Made by a program: the position numbers and the translations under genes
Notes under the pieces: model-generated
The model's input: the letters and a program-made list of their open reading frames with translations, nothing else
What the model was told of the DNA's origin: nothing
The model's database searches: none
In this document: positions 23,034-30,725 of the stretch, one piece after another
Layout: each line of letters begins with the position of its first letter
How positions within the stretch are numbered: the stretch's first letter is position 1
Source: JAOPZW01 sp963807305
GTDB taxonomy: Bacteria > Actinomycetota > Thermoleophilia > Solirubrobacterales > Solirubrobacteraceae
DNA: 64,000 nucleotides
Direction: 5' to 3'
Assembly (NCBI GenBank): GCA_963807305.1
Contig: CAWEBN010000007.1
Span: 124,001 to 188,000, forward strand

Positions 23034-23686
23034 CTCAGCGCACGCTTCAGCGACGACGAGAAGACCTGGCTCGAGCGCGCCGCGGCGCGCATCGCGCCCG
23101 GCCTGCGCCACGCCATGGTGGCCGAGCCGTCCTGCACCCCCGAGCTGGTGCGCGGCCCCGGCATCGTGCTGCTCGACGGCGCGGGGCGCGTGGTGTCGGC
23201 GACCCGCGAGGCGGTCGAGTGGCTCGACGAGCTCGCCCCCGAGCTGCTGATCTCGGACGTCGGCGACCTGCGGCTGCCCTTCCACGCACACGGCTTCGCC
23301 GCGCGGGTGCGCGCGGCGCACGAGGACGGCGAGCCGCAGATCCGCTCGCGGATGCGCACGCGCCGCGGCGTCTGGCTGCTCATGCACGGCGCCGTCCTCG
23401 AGGGCACCGGCCAGGTGGCGCTCATCATCGAGCCCGCGAAGTCCGCCGACGTCGCGCCGCTCATCGTCGAGGCCTACGGTCTGAGCGGTCGCGAGCTCGA
23501 GGTGACGCGGGCCATCGCCCGGGGCTCAGCACCGCCGAGATCGCCGCCGAGCTGTACCTCTCGCCGCACACCGTCCGCGACCACGTCAAGGCACTCTTCG
23601 AGAAGGTCGGCGTCTCCAGCCGCGGCGAGCTCGTGCACCGGGTCTTCGCCGAGCACTACACCGCGCCGTCGCACAAGCTCAGCTGA
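23034..23686 (+). pseudogene. Headless and frameshifted LuxR-family regulator
   Basis: The plus strand encodes the C-terminal portion of a LuxR-type regulator: ARFSDDEKTWLERAAARI, a PAS/GAF-like region (GPGIVLLDGAGRVVSATRE), then LSGRELEVTRAIARG in one frame and LSTAEIAAELYLSPHTVRDH with VKALFEKVGVSSRGELVHRV in another. The helix-turn-helix is split by a one-base loss near 23522 (CGGGGCTCAGC where CGGGGCCTCAGC would restore the frame). The N-terminal part is missing; related proteins are far longer. It adjoins the oxidoreductase remnant head to head. Confidence 0.72.
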
Positions 23687-23754
23687 GCGTGACCGCGACC
23701 GCACGCGCTCGGCGCGCGCGCGCCCGTACGGATATGCGACAGCCGTAGTCCGCG

Positions 23755-25080
23755 CTAGGCGCCGTCGCCGTTGGCGACGTCGAAGCGCGCGTAGCGCTCG
23801 GCGACCGTGACCGGCACGCGGCCCCGCACCCGGACGCCGTCGGCGGTGTCGATGCGCTCGAGCTCGCCGGCCAGCTCGTGCAGCTCGGCCAGCCGGCCGC
23901 CCTCGTCGAAGGGCAGCAGCAGGTCGATCGAGCGCAGCGTCTCGCGGAAGGCGTGCTCGACGCGCTCGCCGAGCTCCTCGATCCCGGCGCCGGAGAGCGC
24001 GGAGACGAGGATCCCGTCGGGGTGGGCGAAGCGCAGCTCCTCGCGGCGCTCCTCGTCGAGGGCGTCGGCCTTGTTGAGCACGAGCAGGCGCTGGCGGTCG
24101 CCGGCGCCGATCTCGTCGAGGACCGAGTCGACGGCGCGCAGCATCTCGTCCATCTCGACCTCGGGCACCGAGGCGTCGACGACGTGGAGGATGAGGTCGG
24201 ACGTGACCGTCTCCTCCAGCGTGGCGCCGAAGGCGTCGACCAGCTGGTGGGGCAGCTTGCGGATGAAGCCGACGGTGTCGGTCAGCAGGTAGGGCCGGCC
24301 GTTGAGTCGCGCGGCCCGCGTACTCGGGTCGAGCGTATGGAAGAGGCGATCGGCGACGCCGACGGAGGCGCCCGTGAGCTGGTTGAGGAGCGTCGACTTG
24401 CCGGCGTTCGTGTAGCCGACGAGCGCCACCTGCGGCAGGTGGGCGCGCTCGCGCTCGGCGCGCATCACGGCGCGCGAGGACTTGACCTCGGCCAGCTTGC
24501 GCTTGAGCGCCGAGATCCGGTCGCGGGCCAGGCGGCGGTCGGTCTCGATCTGCGTCTCGCCCGGGCCCCTGGTGCCGATGCCCGGCGCGGAGGCCGACGC
24601 CCCCAGGCGCTCGAGGTGCGTCCACAGGCCGCGCATGCGGGCGAGGTTGTACTGCAGCTGCGCAAGCTCGACCTGGAGCTTGCCCTCGGCGCTGTTGGCG
24701 TGGTCGGCGAAGATGTCGAGGATGATGGCCGTGCGGTCGATGACCGGAAGGCCCAGCTCGCCCTCCAGGTTGCGCTCCTGACGTGGCGACAGCTCGTCGT
24801 CGCAGGCGACGACGTTGGCGTCGGCCGCCTCGGCGGCGGCCTTGACCTCCTCGACCTTGCCGGGCCCCAGGTAGGTGTTGGGGTGCGGCTTGTCGCGGTG
24901 CTGGACGGACTGGCCGACGACGGCGACGCCCGCCGTGCGCAGCAGCTCGCGCAGTTCGGAGAGGTCGTCGCCGTCCTCGAGGGCGGCGACGCAGAAGGCG
25001 CGCTGCTTCGGCCGGCCCTCCTGCTCGGCGGCGGTGACGGTGCGAGATGGGGTGGTACGGCCGTGGCGACTGCGTTCCAT
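23755..25080 (-). CDS. hflX: GTPase HflX
   Basis: A 441-residue HflX: N-terminal domain with GQSVQHRDKPHPNTYLGPGK, the Gly-rich linker (GIGTRGPGETQIETDRR), and a G domain with VGYTNAGKSTLLNQL (G1), LTDTVGFIRKLP (G3) and VLNKADAL (G4). HflX binds the large ribosomal subunit and rescues or splits stalled ribosomes. TAGACT lies 10 nt before ATG 25080. In many actinobacteria hflX is in the dapF-miaA neighbourhood, as it broadly is here. Confidence 0.95.
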   Translation of the reverse strand: MERSRHGRTTPSRTVTAAEQEGRPKQRAFCVAALEDGDDLSELRELLRTAGVAVVGQSVQHRDKPHPNTYLGPGKVEEVKAAAEAADANVVACDDELSPRQERNLEGELGLPVIDRTAIILDIFADHANSAEGKLQVELAQLQYNLARMRGLWTHLERLGASASAPGIGTRGPGETQIETDRRLARDRISALKRKLAEVKSSRAVMRAERERAHLPQVALVGYTNAGKSTLLNQLTGASVGVADRLFHTLDPSTRAARLNGRPYLLTDTVGFIRKLPHQLVDAFGATLEETVTSDLILHVVDASVPEVEMDEMLRAVDSVLDEIGAGDRQRLLVLNKADALDEERREELRFAHPDGILVSALSGAGIEELGERVEHAFRETLRSIDLLLPFDEGGRLAELHELAGELERIDTADGVRVRGRVPVTVAERYARFDVANGDGA

Positions 25081-25130
25081 GCTCGGTTCCAGTCTAGGGC
25101 GCTCGCGGGCGTCGTTCGCCCCGAACCGGC

Positions 25131-26153
25131 CTACTCCAGCGCGACGACTCGCACCGCGTCTGGCGGGAAGGTGGCCCAGGCCGTCATGCCGGCCGCCAGA
25201 CCGAGGCGCTCGATCTCCTCGGCGGGGCGCTCGACCACGACGTCGCCGATGCGCAGGCGCATGCGATTGCCCTCCGGCGCCAGGCCGTGCACGGGGCCGG
25301 CCAGCCCGTTGAGCCCGTCGGCCGGGGCCTGCAGCGCGACGCCGACCTCCCAGGGGTAGACGGCCACGCCGACGCGCCCGGAGGCCTGCTCGAGGGCGCG
25401 CACGACCCCGCCGGCGTCGAGCGCGATCTCGACGCCGCCGTCGCCTCGGCCCGGCAGCAGGTTGCCGCCCGTGAACGACGCCACGAACGCGTCGGCGGGG
25501 TGCGCCACGAGCTGCGCCGCGGTGCCCTCCTGGCGCAGGCGCCCGTCGACGATGACCCCGATGCGGTCGGCCAGCGCGGCGGCGTCGCGGAAGTCGTGGG
25601 TCACGAGCAGCGTCGGCAGCGCGAGGGCAGCGAGGACGTCCTGCAGCTCGCTGCGGACCACGCCGCGCGTGTGGGCGTCGAGCGCCGAGAGCGGCTCGTC
25701 GAGCAGGAGGACCCGCGGGTCGCGGGCCAGGGCGCGCGCGACCGCCACGCGCTGGCGCTCGCCCCCGGAGAGCCCGCCCGGGCGCTCGTCGGCCAGGTCC
25801 GCTATCTGCACGCGTTCGAGCAGTTCGGCCACGCGGGCGTCGCTCGCGCCCCCGAAGGCGACGTTGCGGCGCACGGTCATGTGCGGGAAGAGCGCGTACT
25901 CCTGGAAGACGAGACCGACCGAGCGCCGCTCGGGCGGGAGGTCGACCTTGGCCTGGGCGTCGAACCATGCCCGGTCGCCGAGGGCGATGCGCCCGCGGTC
26001 GGGGCGCCGCAGGCCGGCGATCGCCCGCAGGACCGTCGTCTTGCCGGCTCCGGAGGGCCCGACGAGCGCGACGGTCTCCGATCCGATGCTCAGGCTGACG
26101 CCGAGCTCGAACGAGCGAAGGCCGACGGCGATGTCGAGCTCGAGGTTCTCCAC
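25131..26153 (-). CDS. modC: Molybdate ABC transporter ATPase (ModC)
   Basis: A 340-residue ATPase: Walker A VGPSGAGKTTVL, signature LSGGERQRVAVARAL, Walker B VLLLDEPLSALD, and a C-terminal TOBE domain (about 270-340) that binds oxyanion and regulates transport. GTG 26153 places the start inside modB with a 64-nt overlap in a different frame. It could also serve tungstate. Confidence 0.88.
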   Translation of the reverse strand: MENLELDIAVGLRSFELGVSLSIGSETVALVGPSGAGKTTVLRAIAGLRRPDRGRIALGDRAWFDAQAKVDLPPERRSVGLVFQEYALFPHMTVRRNVAFGGASDARVAELLERVQIADLADERPGGLSGGERQRVAVARALARDPRVLLLDEPLSALDAHTRGVVRSELQDVLAALALPTLLVTHDFRDAAALADRIGVIVDGRLRQEGTAAQLVAHPADAFVASFTGGNLLPGRGDGGVEIALDAGGVVRALEQASGRVGVAVYPWEVGVALQAPADGLNGLAGPVHGLAPEGNRMRLRIGDVVVERPAEEIERLGLAAGMTAWATFPPDAVRVVALE

Positions 26154-26923
26154 GAGGAGAAGATCTTGTACGAGAGCAGCACCCCGCCGCTGAGCACCAC
26201 GAGCAGCACCCCGATGGCCAGGGCGACGTCGAGGTTCGACTCGAGCTGCTCGTAGATGGTCAGGGTCAGCGTCTGCGTCTGCCCGCGCACGTTGCCGGCG
26301 AAGATGATCGTCGCGCCGAACTCGCCCACGCCGCGGGCGAAGGCCAGCACCCAGCCGGCCAGCAGGCCGCCGGCGGCCAGCGGCAACCCGATGCGCCAGA
26401 ACGTCCGCCCCGGCCCGGCACCCAGCGTGCGCGCGGCGTCGGTGAACGTCGGGTCGACCGACTCGAACGCACTGATCGCCTGGCGGATGTAGAAGGGCGA
26501 GGCGACGAAGGCCACCGCGAGCACCACTGCGGCCTCGGTGAACGGCAGCTCGATCCCCGCGCCGCGCAGCTCGGAGCCGAACAGGCCCCCGGTCCCCACC
26601 GCGGCCAGCAGCCCGATGCCGGCCACCGCCGGGGGCAGCACGAGCGGCAGCTCGACGAGCGTCACCACGAGCGCCCGCCCCGGGAAGCGCCGTCGCGCGA
26701 TGAACCACGCCGTCGGGGTCCCGAAGCCGAGGATCAGCACGTTGGCGAGCACGTTCGTGCGGATGGTGACCTTCAGCGCGTCCTGCACCGCCGGCGTCCC
26801 CAGCAGGCTGGGGATGTCGCGGAGCGGCACCTGCGTGAAGAGCGCGACGATCGGGATCGCGAGGAACGCGAGCGTGATCCCCGTGCAGAGCGCCAGCAGC
26901 GCAGTGAACGCCCCGCGCGGCAC
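26090..26923 (-). CDS. modB: Molybdate ABC transporter permease (ModB)
   Basis: A 277-residue permease with about six membrane segments and the EAA loop DAARTLGAGPGRTFWRIGLP. FARGVGEFGATIIFAGN is a typical ModB/CysT sequence. The last 25 or so residues, rich in Ser, are encoded in the region overlapping modC and may be non-essential. GTG 26923 follows directly after the modA stop. Confidence 0.9.
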   Translation of the reverse strand: MPRGAFTALLALCTGITLAFLAIPIVALFTQVPLRDIPSLLGTPAVQDALKVTIRTNVLANVLILGFGTPTAWFIARRRFPGRALVVTLVELPLVLPPAVAGIGLLAAVGTGGLFGSELRGAGIELPFTEAAVVLAVAFVASPFYIRQAISAFESVDPTFTDAARTLGAGPGRTFWRIGLPLAAGGLLAGWVLAFARGVGEFGATIIFAGNVRGQTQTLTLTIYEQLESNLDVALAIGVLLVVLSGGVLLSYKIFSSWRTSSSTSPSAFARSSSASA

Positions 26924-27655
26924 CTACTTGCGCGGCGGTAGTCCGAAGCCGTAGCCCTTCAGTGCGGCACGCCCGGACGGGCCCACGACCTTCTTGATGA
27001 AGGCCGCGGCGCCGCTCGTGTCCGCTCCGGCGCGCTTGACCGCGCAGATCTGGTAGCGCACCGGCGGCTGGGCCCACTTCGGCAGGCTGAGCATCTTCGT
27101 GCGGTCCTTGGCCGCGAGGCCGTCGGTGTAGTAGACGAAGCCGGCGTCGGCCGCTCCGAGGGCGACCTGGGAGACGACCTGGCCGACGTTGGTCTGCTGG
27201 CTGACGGTGTTGGAGCTCAGGATCGACGACAGCCGCATGCGCTTCAGGAGCTGGCGGGTGTAGGCGCCGATCGGCACGCCCGCCGTCCCGATGGAGACCC
27301 GGCGGCCGCCGGAGCGCAGCGAGTACACCGACCTCACGTTGCCGGGATTGGCGTTGGGGATCAGCACGACCAGCCGGTTGATGGCGAAGGTGACCGGGCG
27401 CGTGCACAGGCCCTCGCGGAAGAGGGCCTGGGCCTCGGTCGGGCTGGCGGACGCGAAGACGTCGGCGGGAGCGCCGCGCTCGATCTGCAGCTGCAGCGTG
27501 TTCGATCCGCCGAAGCTGTAGGTCGGGCTCTTGTCGATCGCCGGGAAGACGTTCGTGAGCGAGGTGGCGCCGTAGACGCTGAGCGCCTGCGCGGCGGCCG
27601 GTGCGAGCAGCGCAACGGCGGACGCGACGAGGACGGCGAGCGTCGTGCGACGCAT
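26924..27655 (-). CDS. modA: Molybdate-binding protein (ModA)
   Basis: A 243-residue periplasmic-type binding protein. A signal peptide (MRRTTLAVLVASAVALLAPA) is followed by SVYGATSLTNVFPAI and FGGSNTLQLQIERGAPADVF, the ModA signature residues for oxyanion binding. There is no lipobox, so it is either anchored by its signal peptide or released, which is unusual for a Gram-positive-type cell. ATG 27655 lies 2 nt after the stop of the ferritin-like gene. Confidence 0.9.
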   Translation of the reverse strand: MRRTTLAVLVASAVALLAPAAAQALSVYGATSLTNVFPAIDKSPTYSFGGSNTLQLQIERGAPADVFASASPTEAQALFREGLCTRPVTFAINRLVVLIPNANPGNVRSVYSLRSGGRRVSIGTAGVPIGAYTRQLLKRMRLSSILSSNTVSQQTNVGQVVSQVALGAADAGFVYYTDGLAAKDRTKMLSLPKWAQPPVRYQICAVKRAGADTSGAAAFIKKVVGPSGRAALKGYGFGLPPRK

Positions 27656-27657
27656 GA

Positions 27658-28272
27658 TCAGCCTCCTCCCGGCGAGCCGGGAACGGTTAGGAGCTTGTCG
27701 AGGACGTCGCCCGCCTGCTGGGTGTCCAGCGGTGTCGGCAGGCCGCCGATCGGAGCCTCGCCCTTCATGTCGTGCAACGTGGCGAGGATCTGGCTGTCGA
27801 CGGACAGCAGCCTGCCGATGAGCAGGCGAGTGCCCACGTCGGCCGATGCGCCCGCGCCGAAGACGTAGACCCCGACGAGCAGCTTCTCGAGCCCGACGCC
27901 GAGCGTCACGGCGCTGTTGCGGGTGGCGAACGTGTTCTTGGGGAAGACGACCTCGTAGTCGCCGGCGGACACGGCGCCGTCGCCGAGCGCCGCGTTGAGC
28001 CGCTGGATGTGCTCCACCTTGGCGTCGCGCGCCTGCGTCAGGCACCGGCGGTCCGCGGCGTCGAAGAGGTTGGGCGTCGCCAGCGCCTTGCGGTAGAAGG
28101 CCAGTGCGGTGCGCTCGGCCACGACCCCGAAGGTCAGGAAGCCAACGTCGTCGCCTTGTGGCTGGGCCGGTGGCGGCGCGGCCAGGGCCGTACCGCCGAC
28201 GAGCATGGTGCCCGCTGCTGTGGTGACGCCGGCTGCGCCAAGACGGAGGAAACCGCCCCGAGTCAGGGTCAT
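27658..28272 (-). CDS. Exported ferritin-like domain protein
   Basis: A 204-residue protein with an exported N-terminus (TRGGFLRLGAAGVTTAAGT, Tat-like) and a four-helix ferritin-like domain: FGVVAERTALAFYRKAL, DAKVEHIQRLNAAL and later Glu/His-poor helices. The diiron ligands are only partly visible, so iron binding is uncertain. It is the first gene of the modABC operon. I chose ATG 28272 because it lies 7 nt behind a TATGCA -10 with TTGACT -35; ATG 28296 (212 residues, adding an RR pair) is the alternative. Confidence 0.72.
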   Translation of the reverse strand: MTLTRGGFLRLGAAGVTTAAGTMLVGGTALAAPPPAQPQGDDVGFLTFGVVAERTALAFYRKALATPNLFDAADRRCLTQARDAKVEHIQRLNAALGDGAVSAGDYEVVFPKNTFATRNSAVTLGVGLEKLLVGVYVFGAGASADVGTRLLIGRLLSVDSQILATLHDMKGEAPIGGLPTPLDTQQAGDVLDKLLTVPGSPGGG

Positions 28273-28279
28273 GCGCCTA

Positions 28280-28310
28280 TGCATATCCGACGTCATGCCT
28301 AGTAGTCAAA
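28280..28310 (-). promoter_or_regulatory. Promoter of the ferritin-like/modABC operon: TTGACT - 18 nt - TATGCA
   Basis: Minus-strand -35 TTGACT (28305-28310) and -10 TATGCA (about 28280-28285) lie about 18 nt apart, with ATG 28272 about 7 nt further on. Confidence 0.45.
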
Positions 28311-28319
28311 CTGTGACTA
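28303..28319. promoter_or_regulatory. Operator-like palindrome TAGTCA-N5-TGACTA
   Basis: A perfect 6-bp inverted repeat with a 5-bp spacer. It overlaps the -35 of the modABC operon on one side and the -10 of the lipoprotein gene on the other, so one bound protein could control both. Confidence 0.5.
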
Positions 28320-28323
28320 GACT
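28318..28323 (+). promoter_or_regulatory. -10 hexamer TAGACT
   Basis: TAGACT lies 7 nt before GTG 28331; leaderless architecture. Confidence 0.45.
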
Positions 28324-28330
28324 GGCGGCG

Positions 28331-28786
28331 GTGCCCCGCGTCCTCGCCGCCGGCCGCCGCGCGAAGGCGCTGATCGTCGCGATCGTGCTGCTTGCCGGAT
28401 GCGGCAGCGAGGCGAAACCGCCGACGAAGCCGCCCGATCCCGCCAAGAGCCAGGTGGCGCTCCTGAAGGCGCCCAAGCGCCCCGGGGAACTGCTGATCCG
28501 CGGGGACCTCTCCCCCGCGTCGCACGGCCCGTACGCCCTCGACGGTCGCTACGTCGTGCGCTTCCAGCAGTTCGCGCCCGAGGACCCCAACCTCGACTTC
28601 ACCGCCCAGACGGCCTTCGTGGCGAGCCTGGACCGCCAGGCCGAGGTGGAAGGCCCGGGCAGCGTGCCGCTCTTCCACTCCGCCAGCCGCACGGGCCGCA
28701 GGACGCTGGCGCTGCACGGGAGGCTCTTCGTGGACGTGAGCTTCGGCGACTTCCCGTACGCCATGCGCTTCACGCCCGTGAAGTGA
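28331..28786 (+). CDS. Small lipoprotein, unknown function
   Basis: A 151-residue lipoprotein. The signal peptide has a basic start and lipobox LAGC (IVLLAGCGSE). The mature part contains PGELLIRGDLSPASHGPYAL and LDGRYVVRFQQFAPEDPNLDF, a small beta-rich domain I do not recognise. It is divergent from the molybdate operon, shares an operator-like palindrome with it, and precedes a TOBE-type regulator. Confidence 0.7.
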   Translation: MPRVLAAGRRAKALIVAIVLLAGCGSEAKPPTKPPDPAKSQVALLKAPKRPGELLIRGDLSPASHGPYALDGRYVVRFQQFAPEDPNLDFTAQTAFVASLDRQAEVEGPGSVPLFHSASRTGRRTLALHGRLFVDVSFGDFPYAMRFTPVK

Positions 28787-28797
28787 GCCTGAATGTT

Positions 28798-28822
28798 CCC
28801 CCACCGCGGTCTCCGGTGGGGG
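28798..28822. promoter_or_regulatory. 9-bp palindrome CCCCCACCG / CGGTGGGGG
   Basis: CCCCCACCG (28798-28806) and CGGTGGGGG (28814-28822) are perfect inverted repeats with a 7-nt loop. They lie 12 nt after the lipoprotein stop and directly against a -10-like TACGGT (28823-28828) of the TOBE regulator, so it is either a terminator hairpin or an operator. Confidence 0.45.
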
Positions 28823-28849
28823 TACGGTGTCGCTCTGACTGGCATCTCC

Positions 28850-29221
28850 ATGGACGAGGCGATCCGCATTGGGGCCGCCGCCACGGCGCTCGGGGTCAGC
28901 ATCGACACCCTCCGCCGCTGGGAGCGCGACGGGCGTGTCACCTTCGAGCGGCGCGGGCAGCAGCGCTACATGAGCTCCGACGAGCTCGCGCGGTTGCTGC
29001 GCGAGCGCGCCGCCTCGGGCGGCAGCGCCCGCAACCGCCTGGCCGGCATCGTCCTCGCCATCCGCCGTGACGAGGTCATGGCCCAGGTCGACATGGCCTG
29101 CGGGCCGCATCGGATCGTCTCGCTCATGACCCGCGAGGCTGCCGACCAGCTCGGCCTCAAGCCCGGGGACTCGGCCACGGCGGTCATCAAGGCCACCACC
29201 GTGGTCGTCGAGCGGGCCTGA
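28850..29221 (+). CDS. Molybdate-sensing regulator: MerR-like helix-turn-helix plus TOBE/Mop domain
   Basis: A 123-residue protein. Residues 1-50 form an excisionase/MerR-type helix-turn-helix (IGAAATALGVSIDTLRRWER, RRGQQRYMSSDELARLL). Residues 60-123 form a single Mop/TOBE domain (NRLAGIVLAIRRDEVMAQVD, MTREAADQLGLKPGD, SATAVIKATTVVVER), which binds molybdate or tungstate. This two-domain layout is known for small Mop regulators. Its position beside modABC supports a role as the local molybdate sensor. Confidence 0.87.
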   Translation: MDEAIRIGAAATALGVSIDTLRRWERDGRVTFERRGQQRYMSSDELARLLRERAASGGSARNRLAGIVLAIRRDEVMAQVDMACGPHRIVSLMTREAADQLGLKPGDSATAVIKATTVVVERA

Positions 29222-29237
29222 GAGGCGCGCCCGGCAG

Positions 29238-29243
29238 TAGCGT
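29238..29243 (+). promoter_or_regulatory. -10 hexamer TAGCGT of the hut operon
   Basis: TAGCGT lies 9 nt before the ATG of hutH, with no Shine-Dalgarno sequence; leaderless architecture. Confidence 0.45.
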
Positions 29244-29252
29244 GCGGGGTGG

Positions 29253-30725
29253 ATGCCCACCCTGGAGGACCTCGAGCGCGTCGCCCGCGGCGGGCGACCG
29301 GCCCCGCTGAGCGAGGACGACCGGGCGCGGATCGCGGCCGCGCGCGCCGTGGTCGAGCAGGCGCTGGCGTCGGGCGGCGCCGTCTACGGCGTCACCACCG
29401 GTATCGGCAACCTCGCCAGCGTCCGCATCGGCGCCGACGACGCGGCGGCGCTGCAGCTGAACCTCGTGCGTTCGCACGCCGTCGGCGCGGGGCCGCCGCT
29501 GGCGGACGAGGTCGTGCGCGGGATGCTCGCACTGCTCGCCGCGTCGCTGCGGCGCGGGCACTCGGGCGTTCGCCGGGAGGTCGTCGAGCTGCTGCTGGGG
29601 ATGCTCGAGCGCGGCGTCCTGCCCGTGGTCCCGTCCAAGGGCTCGGTCGGCTCGTCGGGCGACCTCGCGCCGCTGGCCCACGTCGCGCTCGTCCTGGTCG
29701 GCGAGGGCGAGGCCGAGGTCGAGGGCGAGCGACTCGACGGTGCCGCCGCGCTCGCCCGCGCCGGCCTCGCGCCGCTCGCGCTCGAGCCCAAGGAGGGCCT
29801 GGCGCTCATCAACGGCACGCATCTCATGGCCGCGGCGGGCGGCCTGGCGGCGCGCGACGGGCGGCGGCTGCTCGAAGCGGGCACCGTCGCCCTGGCGCTG
29901 TCGCTGGAGGCGTTCAAGGGCTCGACCGTCCCCTTCGACGAGCGCCTGGCCGACGTGCGCCCGCATCCGGGCGCGCAGCGGGTCGCGGCGCGGCTGCGCG
30001 CGCTGCTCAACGGCAGCGAGGTGGTGGCCAGCCACGCGGACTGCGGCCGCGTGCAGGACCCCTACACGCTGCGCTGCGCGCCGCAGGTCCTCGGCGCCGT
30101 CGACGACGCGCTGGCCTACATCGAGGCCGCGCTGGAGCGCGAGCTGCACGCCGTGACCGACAACCCGCTCGTCTTCCCCGAGGACGGCGACGTCGTGGCC
30201 GGCGGCAACTTCCACGGCCAGCCGCTGTCGCTGCCGCTCGACCACCTCGCCCTCGCCCTGTGCGAGCTGGCGTCCTTCAGCGAGCGGCGCACCTACGCGC
30301 TGCTCTCCCCCAGCTACGCCGGGCTGCCGCCCTTCCTCTCGCCCCGCCCTGGGCTGTCGTCGGGGCTGATGCTCACCCAGTACGCGGCGGCCGCCCTGGT
30401 CAACGAGTGCCAGGTCCTGGCCCATCCGGCCGGCGCGGGGTCGATCCCCACCTCGGCGGGCCAGGAGGACTTCAACTCGATGGGCGCGTGGGCGGCGCTC
30501 AAGGCGCGCACGGTGGTCGAGAACTGCGCGCAGGTCATCGCCACCGAGCTCGTGTGCGCCTGCCAGGGACTGGAGTTCCACCGGCCGCTGCGCACGACGC
30601 CGCCGCTCGAGGCCGCCGTGGAGAAGGTGCGCGCGCTCGTGCCGCGCATCGAGGAGGACCGCACCGTCAGCGGCGAGCTGGCGGCGCTGGCCGAGGCGCT
30701 GCGGACCGGGGAGGTCGTGCTGTGA
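29253..30725 (+). CDS. hutH: Histidine ammonia-lyase (HutH)
   Basis: A 490-residue enzyme that deaminates L-histidine to urocanate. The MIO cofactor loop is GSVGSSGDLAPLAH, with S134-S135-G136 in place of the more usual Ala-Ser-Gly; the first position is known to vary (Cys in Streptomyces griseus). Other conserved motifs: YGVTTGIGNLA, GTHLMAA, QDPYTLRCAPQVLGA and GNFHGQPLS. First gene of a five-gene operon whose members are joined by 4-nt overlaps. Confidence 0.95.
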   Translation: MPTLEDLERVARGGRPAPLSEDDRARIAAARAVVEQALASGGAVYGVTTGIGNLASVRIGADDAAALQLNLVRSHAVGAGPPLADEVVRGMLALLAASLRRGHSGVRREVVELLLGMLERGVLPVVPSKGSVGSSGDLAPLAHVALVLVGEGEAEVEGERLDGAAALARAGLAPLALEPKEGLALINGTHLMAAAGGLAARDGRRLLEAGTVALALSLEAFKGSTVPFDERLADVRPHPGAQRVAARLRALLNGSEVVASHADCGRVQDPYTLRCAPQVLGAVDDALAYIEAALERELHAVTDNPLVFPEDGDVVAGGNFHGQPLSLPLDHLALALCELASFSERRTYALLSPSYAGLPPFLSPRPGLSSGLMLTQYAAAALVNECQVLAHPAGAGSIPTSAGQEDFNSMGAWAALKARTVVENCAQVIATELVCACQGLEFHRPLRTTPPLEAAVEKVRALVPRIEEDRTVSGELAALAEALRTGEVVL

